Of a stretch of DNA of 12,643 nucleotides, positions 7,908 through 12,643 are shown piece by piece (position 1 is the stretch's first letter; every line of letters starts with the position of its first letter). The DNA lies in assembly GCA_905233805.1 (NCBI GenBank), contig CAJOER010000054.1:2749-15391 (forward strand), in the 5' to 3' direction. The notes under the pieces were generated by a model. The model did not search any database, was not told the DNA's origin, and was given only the letters and a program-made list of their open reading frames with translations. Source of the stretch: an uncultured Eubacterium sp. Its GTDB lineage: Bacteria; Bacillota; Clostridia; Oscillospirales; Acutalibacteraceae. The translations under genes and the position numbers were made by a program.

Positions 7908-8507
7908 ATGTCATATAATCTTGCACCGCTTCAAAATTTAATAGAACAGTTCGAGCGTATGCAGGGAATAGGGCAGAAAACCGCCCAGCGTATGGCGTTT
8001 TACGTCCTCGGACTTTCAGACGCCGAGGCGAAGGAATTTGCAAAGGCGATTACCGACGCGCACACGAAGATTAAACAGTGTAAGGTCTGCTGCGACCTTG
8101 CAGACGGCGACTTATGCCCGATTTGCAAGGCTGATAACCGTGACAGAAGCGTTATCTGCGTAGTAGAGGACCCGAGGGATGTTGCCGCTATCGAGCGTAC
8201 GCACGAATACAAGGGTCTTTACCACGTTCTTCACGGCGCAATTTCGCCCATGGATAATATCGGCCCTGACCAGATTCGCGTGAAAGAGCTTATTGCAAGG
8301 CTCGGCAGCGGAGAGGTCGAGGAGGTTATTATGGCGACTAATCCAACCGTTGAGGGCGAGGCTACCGCTATGTATATATCAAGGCTGTTAAAGCCTATGG
8401 GTATTACCGTAAGCCGTCTTGCTTACGGCGTTCCCGTCGGAGCGGATTTGGAGTATGCCGACGAGGTTACGCTCTCCCGCGCGCTTGACGGAAGAAGCAT
8501 AATATAA
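7908..8507 (+). CDS. recR: Recombination mediator protein RecR
   Basis: RecR works with RecO (and RecF) to load RecA at gaps and stalled forks. The 199 residues match the usual length. A helix-hairpin-helix near the start (GIGQKTAQRMA, residues 20-30) is followed by a zinc finger with cysteines at 58, 61, 70 and 73. Then comes a Toprim domain (VICVVEDPRDVAAIE from about residue 82; the GEATAMYISRLL block) and the C-terminal RLAYGVPVGADLEYADEVTL motif. The AAGAGG ribosome binding site and close spacing place it in the dnaX operon. No lesions are visible. Confidence 0.97.
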   Translation: MSYNLAPLQNLIEQFERMQGIGQKTAQRMAFYVLGLSDAEAKEFAKAITDAHTKIKQCKVCCDLADGDLCPICKADNRDRSVICVVEDPRDVAAIERTHEYKGLYHVLHGAISPMDNIGPDQIRVKELIARLGSGEVEEVIMATNPTVEGEATAMYISRLLKPMGITVSRLAYGVPVGADLEYADEVTLSRALDGRSII

Positions 8508-8517
8508 TACGAAGGGA

Positions 8518-8982
8518 GTGATAGGCACGGATAATGTTCAGACTATCGCGAGGAACAAAAAAGCCTGTCACGACTATTTTGTTCTTGAAACCTATGAGGC
8601 AGGCATCGAGCTTTTCGGTACCGAGATTAAATCAATAAGAGCAGGCAGGGTAAATCTTAAAGATTCCTTCTGCTCGGTTGATAAGGGCGAGATGTTTGCA
8701 ATAGGTATGCATATTTCCCCCTATGAAATGGGAAACCGTTTTAACCGCGACCCTTTAAGGAAGAAAAGACTTCTTCTCCATAAAAGAGAAATTATGAAGC
8801 TTTTCGGTCAGTCGCAGCAGCAGGGGCTTTCAATTATTCCGCTTGAAATTTATATAAAAAACGGAAGAGCAAAGCTTCAGATAGGTCTTTGCAAAGGTAA
8901 AAAGCTCTATGATAAAAGAGCAAGCGAAGCAAAGAAAACCGCCAAGCGGACTATGGAGCGCGAGTTTAAAGAACGTTATTAA
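8518..8982 (+). CDS. smpB: SsrA-binding protein SmpB, start codon unclear
   Basis: SmpB binds the tRNA-like domain of tmRNA and brings it to stalled ribosomes. The product contains IARNKKACHDYFVLETYEAG, GTEIKSIRAGRVNLKDSF, HISPYEMGNRFN and the basic C-terminal tail (KKLYDKRASEAKK) needed for tmRNA tagging; the body looks intact. The start is a problem. The GTG at 8518 overlaps the ribosome binding site itself (AAGGGAG, 8512-8518) and so is unlikely to be used efficiently. An ACG at 8527 sits at the ideal 8-nt spacing and would give a conventional N-terminus (x-DNVQTIARNKK) if it were ATG. The gene is followed by ssrA 37 bp downstream, the usual functional partner. Confidence 0.93.
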   Translation: MIGTDNVQTIARNKKACHDYFVLETYEAGIELFGTEIKSIRAGRVNLKDSFCSVDKGEMFAIGMHISPYEMGNRFNRDPLRKKRLLLHKREIMKLFGQSQQQGLSIIPLEIYIKNGRAKLQIGLCKGKKLYDKRASEAKKTAKRTMEREFKERY

Positions 8983-9019
8983 CATTCTTGTGTTTCAATC
9001 ACGCAGGATGTTTGGACGG

Positions 9020-9328
9020 GGGGGCGAAAGGATTTCGACAGGCTCAGTAAGGCTTGGTCAGCGGGTAGCGGAGTTGCACCGCTTTAAAAGTAACACCTTA
9101 AAATTAACTGACACTAATAAAACAGTTCTTAAGGCTGCCTAAGCGCGCCTTCGTTCTCTTAAAGTAGGGCTGCGGACTTTCTGAGAGCGTGATTTCAGCA
9201 GCGAACATGAACGATTGAGCGTCCCGTCTTTCGTCAGGTATAAGGGGCTACCGTAACCGAAAGGCTGTCTGCCGCCGCTCGGTGAGGGGAATCTCAGTTG
9301 ACAGCCTACACCCGTAGAGCCTCCACCA
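9020..9328 (+). ncRNA. ssrA: tmRNA (ssrA), 3' tRNA-like part apparently incomplete
   Basis: The 5' end GGGGGCGAAAGGATTTCGACAG is the conserved tRNA-like start of tmRNA. A tag reading frame runs from GAC at 9110 to TAA at 9140-9142 and would add DTNKTVLKAA to stalled proteins; the resume codon is placed by analogy with the TAACT-G context in B. subtilis tmRNA. Pseudoknot-like helices follow, including GGCTGTC/GACAGCC and the CTAC-ACCC-GTAG hairpin near 9307-9317. The usual P2 3' strand and T-arm should come next, but the sequence goes directly from GTAGA to GCCTCCACCA, so about 45 nt look missing. A complete acceptor match (CGCCTCC-ACCA, 9469-9479), with a CCCAC T-stem strand before it, occurs 151 nt further on inside a repeat. 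tmRNA and SmpB together rescue ribosomes on broken messages. Confidence 0.88.
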
Positions 9329-9347
9329 AAAATAATATGACGCCATA
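9319..9347 (+). repeat. 29-bp direct repeat, left copy (tmRNA 3' end plus flank)
   Basis: This 29-bp segment starts with the tmRNA acceptor strand GCCTCCACCA and continues 19 bp into the terminator. It recurs without a mismatch at 9470-9498, so the tmRNA 3' end is duplicated on either side of the first 128-bp repeat. Confidence 0.85.
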
Positions 9348-9366
9348 CAGGCGCCTTATTATTTTT
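9328..9366 (+). terminator. Intrinsic terminator of ssrA
   Basis: A 17-nt arm (9328-9344) pairs with 9350-9366 at 15 of 17 positions around the loop ATACA, and the 3' arm ends in TTATTATTTTT. It begins at the last base of the encoded CCA. Its right arm is also the left end of the dispersed 128-bp repeat. Confidence 0.75.
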
Positions 9367-9473
9367 CATAATGTGGGAATTGAAACGAACTCCAAGAAGG
9401 CTGCCGCAGGCAGACTGATTGGGAGAACAGTCCGGTGGACTGTTCGATAGCTGAGAAGAAATTCCCACCGCCT
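9346..9473. repeat. 128-bp dispersed repeat, copy 1
   Basis: This segment matches 11011-11138 at 127 of 128 positions (G at 9406, A at 11071). Inside it, GTGGGAATT (9373-9381) and AATTCCCAC (9460-9468) form a 9-bp closing stem around two small hairpins, CTGCC/GGCAG and ACAGTCC/GGACTGT, so it would fold as a compact branched RNA or DNA. The outer ends carry a short AGGCG/CGCCT inverted match. It encodes no convincing protein. Copy 1 abuts the tmRNA 3' end and is flanked by the 29-bp direct repeat. Confidence 0.9.
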
Positions 9474-9498
9474 CCACCAAAAATAATATGACGCCATA
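9470..9498 (+). repeat. 29-bp direct repeat, right copy
   Basis: Exact duplicate of 9319-9347. Here it is preceded by CCCACC, so the acceptor strand CGCCTCC (9469-9475) pairs along its whole length with GGGGGCG at 9020-9026 (one G-U), better than the left copy does. Confidence 0.85.
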
Positions 9499-9512
9499 GG
9501 GCACCCAGTCAT

Positions 9513-9549
9513 AAAGAAGGTTACTGAGTTTAACTCAGTAACCTTCTTT
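9513..9549. terminator. Strong hairpin terminator before the SHOCT protein gene end
   Basis: A perfect 16-bp stem (9513-9528 with 9534-9549, loop TTTAA) is flanked by A and T residues. It lies 25 bp beyond the stop of the minus-strand gene at 9575 and can also stop readthrough from ssrA. Its CTCAGTAA core repeats eight bases of the tmRNA 5' region (9043-9050), probably by chance. Confidence 0.8.
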
Positions 9550-9574
9550 GTTATGATATGTCCGTATGCTGTTT

Positions 9575-10327
9575 TTATAAATTCAATAAGTCTTTTTTCT
9601 TTGCTTCAAATTCTTCTTGTGTCAATGCTCCCATATCAAGTAATTCCTTATATTTTAATAATTCATCAGCATTTGAATGTGATTGGACTACTTGCTGAGG
9701 ATGGTTTCGCAAACTTTTGTAGTATTCAACTCTTTCTTGTACATACTTTGATACTTCTGCCATCTTAGCATTAAGATTTGCTTCAAAAGTAAAACTGTTT
9801 TCTCCGAAAAAATTACTGTTATTGTTGTTCATTTGTTGAGAAGCAGTTTCTAATTGTAAATACCCCAAAGTAGTAGCACACTCTTTATATTGTACACCTA
9901 TAACATCTGAATAATAAATAGTTTTTGCACCGTCGGTTGCATTACTTGTTAAAAGCGAACCTAAAGTAACACTAACCTTGATTATTGCTTTATCTTCATA
10001 TACTTTTAAGGCTCTTCCTCTGGCTCCTGTAAGATTATAAATAGCGCCATCTGCCACTCCTTTATATTTGTCAATAAGATTATTTGCATATTCTACAAAT
10101 TGCTCTATCATTGGGTATTGCTTACCTTTAAAAGTTAGATTTGCTAATTTGCCATCCAAAAAAACCTGAAGGACTCCGTTTGTTCCAAAGCTACCTTTAG
10201 AAAAAATCTTTATTGGTGTGTTTAATTCGGTATAAGGATATTTTTTTCCTTTATAGTTTATTGCGTCTTCATCGGCAGTCCAGCTTGGCATCATTGAACC
10301 ACTAAACGATACATTAACCCATTCCAT
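9575..10327 (-). CDS. DUF4429-like protein with C-terminal SHOCT domain
   Basis: The 250-residue product starts at an ATG with a GAAGGGAG ribosome binding site and an upstream TATAAT (10362-10367, minus strand). The N-terminal region (about residues 1-85; INYKGKKYPYTEL, LTFKGKQYPMIEQFVEYAN) has repeated short strands of the DUF4429/PH-like kind. A middle stretch (RALKVYEDKAIIKV, TIYYSDVIGVQYKE) resembles a second PH-like unit describing membrane or small-ligand binding folds. The last 31 residues (ADELLKYKELLDMGALTQEEFEAKKKDL) are a SHOCT oligomerisation module. There are no membrane segments and no signal peptide. Function is unknown; such proteins are often accessory-genome cargo. The AT-rich codon use differs from the dnaX operon, and the gene lies between the two 128-bp repeats, both suggesting acquisition by transfer. 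Confidence 0.8.
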   Translation of the reverse strand: MEWVNVSFSGSMMPSWTADEDAINYKGKKYPYTELNTPIKIFSKGSFGTNGVLQVFLDGKLANLTFKGKQYPMIEQFVEYANNLIDKYKGVADGAIYNLTGARGRALKVYEDKAIIKVSVTLGSLLTSNATDGAKTIYYSDVIGVQYKECATTLGYLQLETASQQMNNNNSNFFGENSFTFEANLNAKMAEVSKYVQERVEYYKSLRNHPQQVVQSHSNADELLKYKELLDMGALTQEEFEAKKKDLLNL

Positions 10328-10404
10328 TTTTTATTCTCCCTTCAAAATCAATAATCATTTTATTATAAAAAATTTTCCTAATTATTAAAATCATCCCCCC
10401 TTGA

Positions 10405-10436
10405 AATAAAAAATGCGCACAGCCGAGACTGTACGC
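10405..10436 (-). terminator. Intrinsic terminator of the small RNA unit
   Basis: Read on the minus strand, GCGTACAG and CTGTGCGC (10436-10429 with 10422-10415) form an 8-bp stem with one G-U around TCTCGG. It is followed by ATTTTTTATT. No protein-coding gene ends here, so it defines the 3' end of a non-coding transcript. Confidence 0.8.
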
Positions 10437-10576
10437 CAAAAACGCAAGCTCAACTGTCGCCAAACAATTTACATAGTTACCCTAAGGATAGTATGAAACA
10501 GAGCATGCATTTTTACCAAAAAGTAAAAAGACATACTAATCCATATAGGGTAATATTCAAATGTAAATTATTTGGC
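10405..10576 (-). ncRNA. Candidate small RNA with a 118-nt hairpin, unknown family
   Basis: On the minus strand an extended promoter points to transcription starting at about 10576. That is exactly the first base of a 16-nt arm (10576-10561) that pairs with 10474-10459 at 15 of 16 positions. Inside this closing stem a second helix joins TTACCCTA and TAGGGTAA, and TAGTATG and CATACTA. An apical hairpin pairs TTTTTAC with GTAAAAA (10510-10529). A single-stranded tail of about 20 nt leads to an intrinsic terminator at 10436-10405. The transcript would be about 172 nt. Only a 13-codon ORF with no good ribosome binding site is inside, so it is probably non-coding. I do not recognise the family; 6S RNA was considered, but the large central bubble is missing. 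It lies upstream of the SHOCT-protein gene on the same strand. Confidence 0.7.
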
Positions 10577-10582
10577 ACTTAC

Positions 10583-10611
10583 ATTTTAGCATTTTAGTAT
10601 TAGATAGTCAA
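10583..10611 (-). promoter_or_regulatory. Extended -10 promoter of the small RNA
   Basis: On the minus strand TTGACT (10606-10611) and TAAAAT (10583-10588) are separated by 17 nt, and a TG dinucleotide precedes the -10 box by one base (TGCTAAAAT). The expected start about 7 nt downstream falls on the first base of the long inverted repeat. Confidence 0.8.
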
Positions 10612-10671
10612 GAAATTTGTCACTGACTGCAGCGAGCATAGGATTTGTAAAGACAAATCCGTAAAATGAAA

Positions 10672-10706
10672 ACAGACCGAAAGAGAATAATAATCTTTCA
10701 GTCTGT
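10672..10706 (-). terminator. Terminator-like hairpin after the truncated gene
   Basis: A 13-bp stem with one G-U (10672-10684 with 10694-10706) is followed on the minus strand by TTTTCATTTT. It lies 29 bp past the stop codon of the truncated minus-strand gene and probably was its terminator. Confidence 0.65.
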
Positions 10707-10735
10707 AAAACTTCTTTATTTGGTGTGATAATGAC

Positions 10736-10904
10736 CTAATTTTTTAACTGAAAAGTTATTGTATATGGATAATCAGTATCAAATTCATGTTCATAAGAAT
10801 GATTATCCCAATTACTACACATTACGTTTCCGGAATAAGTAAAAGTATTCTGTCCGAACTGGTCTTTAACATTGTCAACACTAATAGAGTCATTTACAGT
10901 AGTG
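10736..10904 (-). pseudogene. 3' remnant of a gene cut off by a repeat
   Basis: A minus-strand frame of about 55 codons without a start runs up to a TAG at 10736-10738 and reads TTVNDSISVDNVKDQFGQN, then TFTYSGNVMCSNWDNH, then DYPYTITFQLKN. It has protein-like composition and is followed by a terminator hairpin. Upstream it runs into a palindromic repeat at about 10905 and the reading sense is lost. The rest of the gene is not found on the far side of the repeats, so the 5' part was probably deleted. The family is unknown; the end resembles the last strands of a small secreted beta-rich protein. Confidence 0.6.
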
Positions 10905-10976
10905 CCGCAAAGCGGAGGGATTGTGACAACCCCTCAGTCGCATAAATGCGACAGCTCCCCTTACACAGGGGAGCCT
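10905..10976. repeat. Palindromic intergenic repeat (REP/MITE-like)
   Basis: Two adjacent hairpins, GTCGCAT/ATGCGAC (10937-10943 with 10946-10952) and CTCCCCT/AGGGGAG (10955-10961 with 10967-10973), follow GGAGGGATTGTGACAACC. Elements of this appearance are scattered through genomes of gut Ruminococcaceae and often give spurious short ORFs; that statement is from memory. It separates the gene remnant from the second 128-bp repeat. Confidence 0.65.
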
Positions 10977-11010
10977 TAGTGTTGCAAAACTTCTTTATAA
11001 CGGACACCCG

Positions 11011-11138
11011 TACAGGCGCCTTATTATTTTTCATAATGTGGGAATTGAAACGAACTCCAAGAAGGCTGCCACAGGCAGACTGATTGGGAGAACAGTCCGG
11101 TGGACTGTTCGATAGCTGAGAAGAAATTCCCACCGCCT
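11011..11138. repeat. 128-bp dispersed repeat, copy 2
   Basis: Same orientation as copy 1 at 9346-9473 and identical except A at 11071. It includes the ssrA terminator arm GGCGCCTTATTATTTTT and the GTGGGAATT...AATTCCCAC structure, and ends at CCGCCT with no CCACCA after it. Nine bases just upstream (ACACCCGTA, 11004-11012) also match the tmRNA at 9308-9316, which suggests copy 2 derives from the ssrA locus. The two copies bracket an interval of about 1.5 kb. Confidence 0.9.
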
Positions 11139-11200
11139 AAACCGGAATATAATGAATAATATTAAAGACAGCGCTCCATTATCGGCGCTGCCTTTATATA

Positions 11201-11229
11201 TTGTAATTTTACAAATAATATGATATTAT
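11201..11229 (+). promoter_or_regulatory. Promoter for the nucleotidyltransferase-family gene
   Basis: TTGTAA (11201-11206) and TATTAT (11224-11229) are separated by 17 nt, about 30-40 bp before the start codon. The stretch 11139-11200 before it holds only a weak hairpin (CAGCGC/GCGCTG, 11169-11174 with 11185-11190). Confidence 0.55.
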
Positions 11230-11259
11230 AGTATTTGTAGAAATTTAACTTGTCGGAAT

Positions 11260-12344
11260 GTGAAGGTTATGAGAGATTACGAATACCTTATACATTTATT
11301 ATACTGTTTTATTCACGGCGAAACCCCGAAGGAAAAGCCCGACGAGGTTTCGTTTGAAAAAGTATACCTTATCGGCAAGGAGCACGAAATTTCTAACATA
11401 GCGTTTTTAAGCGTGGAAAAACTTGAAAACAAACCCGAGCCGGTTTTATATAATGAATGGAAGCTCAATTACTATTTTTCCGTTGAACGCGATTCACGCC
11501 AGTCGCTCGAGAGAAACAGGGTAATAAGCGCGTTTCACGAAAACGGAATAAGAACCCTGCGGGACGTTTACCCGGAAATGATTTCTTTAAGGAAAATATT
11601 GATAAAACAATGGCGTGCCTGATTGAACTCGGTTACAGCATTACCCAGCAGCAGGAGTATGAGTTTTTCGCAGACCGCGAGGGTTTTGAACTTGATTTTC
11701 ACACAGATTTTTTCGCTGAGTATTTGTTCAACCGTCAGGAAAGATATCACGACGCTATAAACTCCCCGTTTGAGCACGCGCGTGAGAGCGAAGAAGAAAA
11801 ACTGACCTATTATCTTACCGACGATTATTACTATCTTTATTCGCTTCTTCACACCGTCAAGCACTTTGAAACGGCGGGCTGCGGAATAAGGCGTATACTT
11901 GATTTATACTTCCTGAAAAAAGCGTATGAAAACAGGATTGATACCGCCTTTATAAATTCGGTGATTGATGAACACGGTTTCAGAGATACCGTAAGCAAGC
12001 TTTTTGCAATTGAGGAACTCTGGTTTGAAGGAAAAGAAACCGAACTTGACATAAGCGAAGCGGTTAAGGATATAGTAACAAGCGGAAACCACGGCAACGA
12101 GGATATTTTTATCCGCAACAACGTCAGAAAAGATATTGAAAGCGGAGTGCGTTTTCCGAAACTCAGGCGTATTTATAACTTCATTTTCCCGAGCTACGAT
12201 TATATCTGCGAGGGATATCCCGAATGCAGGGAAAGGGGTTATTCTCTTCACAGAGCGCGCCTATACAGAGTATTCGCAACGCTGAAAAAATTCAGTTTTT
12301 CTCATGCACTGTCAAATATTAAGAAAATTATTAAATCAAAATAG
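11260..12344 (+). pseudogene. Nucleotidyltransferase-family protein (NTP_transf_5-like), disrupted near 11559 and 11578
   Basis: The start is ATG 11260 or ATG 11269; a GAAGG sits close before the second. The N-terminal half (DYEYLIHLLYCFIHGE, EHEISNIAFLSVEKLEN, VISAFHENGIRTL) matches the helical part of PF14907-type nucleotidyltransferases. After RTL the family normally has P-L-K-G and later M-R-T-x-x-D-I-D, the catalytic core. Here RTL is followed directly by RDVYPEM and the frame then breaks. The continuation is in another frame (DFFKENIDKT, ACLIELGYS) and runs to the TAG at 12344. About 21 and 20 nt appear to be lost, removing both active-site motifs. The long C-terminal part (FELDFHTDFF, HTVKHFETAGCGIRRILDLYFL) is intact. 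The enzyme as written should be inactive. A gene for an HPr-kinase-like protein follows 13 bp later. Confidence 0.8.
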
Positions 12345-12357
12345 CAAGGTAAATTTA

Positions 12358-12643
12358 TGACTTTTAAAGTAAATTTTGCAAATCTTAATATTGAAATAAC
12401 CACGCAGTTTGATTATACCTATAATCTCTGTAAGGATTACCTTACAGACGGCGAGTGCGTTTTTTCGGTGTGTCCTACCGACGAGCAGATTGACCGTGAA
12501 ATTGAGATTTCCGAGTTTACTCCGAGGCGTGACTACGCCGAAAGTATCTGTACCTACAGACTTATTTCCGAGGAAATGCCGATTTATAACCGTATCATTT
12601 TTCACGGCGCGGTGATTTCTTATAAAAACAGCGGCTACATTTT
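12358..12643 (+). CDS. Partial HPr-kinase-like P-loop protein, N-terminus only
   Basis: The frame begins at ATG 12358 with an AAGG ribosome binding site and stays open to the window end (95 residues). It reads MTFKVNFANLNIEI, then CVFSVCPTDEQIDREIEI, ESICTYRLISEEMPIYNRII, then FHGAVISYKNSGYIF. In Clostridia, proteins with this opening continue into S-G-T-G-K-S/T, a Walker A motif of HPr-kinase-like folds; that motif would lie just past the edge and cannot be seen here. Such genes are often next to PF14907 nucleotidyltransferases and PqqD-like proteins, as here. The target of phosphorylation is unknown. Confidence is moderate because only the non-catalytic N-terminus is visible. Confidence 0.65.

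Noticed and set aside
8909..9142. Plus-strand ORF from the end of smpB into ssrA
   Set aside because: Its last codons are the tmRNA tag frame; the rest is out of frame in smpB and in tmRNA structure.
9373..9468. Group I intron in the tmRNA T-loop
   Set aside because: Only 86 nt separate the T-stem-like strands, far too short for a group I intron, and the same unit exists outside tmRNA at 11038-11133.
9139..9504. 121-codon minus-strand ORF across the tmRNA 3' half and the first repeat
   Set aside because: It is antisense to tmRNA and made of hairpins and repeat sequence, with no ribosome binding site.
10405..10576. 6S RNA as identity of the small RNA
   Set aside because: The long hairpin and own promoter fit, but only a tiny internal loop is present where 6S has a large central bubble, and a 40-nt 3' tail follows.
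10894..11133. 79-codon minus-strand ORF over the palindromic repeat and second 128-bp copy
   Set aside because: It consists wholly of repeat DNA; its sequence matches the spurious ORF over copy 1.
1..12643. CRISPR arrays, tRNA or rRNA genes
   Set aside because: No regularly spaced repeats and no tRNA cloverleaf or rRNA motifs were found; the only CCA ends belong to tmRNA and its duplicate.

Overview
The window looks like a chromosomal segment of a low-to-mid GC Clostridia bacterium, probably a gut anaerobe of the Ruminococcaceae/Oscillospiraceae type. The grounds are the strong AGGAGG-type ribosome binding sites, the SRP RNA-dnaX-ybaB-recR order also known from Bacillus subtilis, a secreted Ig-like/Fn3 protein with lysine-rich repeats, and an OB-fold-like protein of a kind common in these families. 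The assignment is an inference from gene content; there is no rRNA to anchor it.

Left part (1-4104): the end of a small OB-fold-like protein meets a convergent secreted Ig/Fn3 protein at a shared terminator. Upstream of that, also on the minus strand, is a trmO-ylmH pair with a 4-bp overlap (tRNA m6t6A methylation and an S4-domain ribosome-associated factor). A divergent promoter drives a membrane-anchored protein of unknown function. Middle (4147-9366, plus strand): an EamA transporter, a flavin reductase-like protein, then a housekeeping run of SRP RNA, dnaX, ybaB/ebfC, recR, smpB and ssrA (tmRNA), covering protein targeting, replication, recombinational repair and ribosome rescue.

Right part (9346-11138): an AT-richer island next to the tmRNA 3' end, bracketed by two 128-bp direct repeats that differ at one base. 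It holds a DUF4429-like/SHOCT protein, a clear small-RNA transcription unit (promoter, long hairpin, terminator) that I cannot assign to a known family, a truncated gene end and a palindromic repeat. Beyond it lie a nucleotidyltransferase-family gene and the start of a gene resembling HPr-kinase-like P-loop proteins.

The most unusual aspect is damage. Four otherwise well conserved loci (the secreted protein, trmO, ssrA and the nucleotidyltransferase) each appear to lack an internal block of roughly 20-50 nt compared with what their families normally contain. smpB also has ACG where an ATG would be expected. As read, both partners of trans-translation are compromised. This is either a real cluster of lesions or a systematic assembly/sequencing defect, and read mapping would decide. 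The best candidate for something undescribed is the minus-strand small RNA at 10405-10576 inside the repeat-bracketed island.
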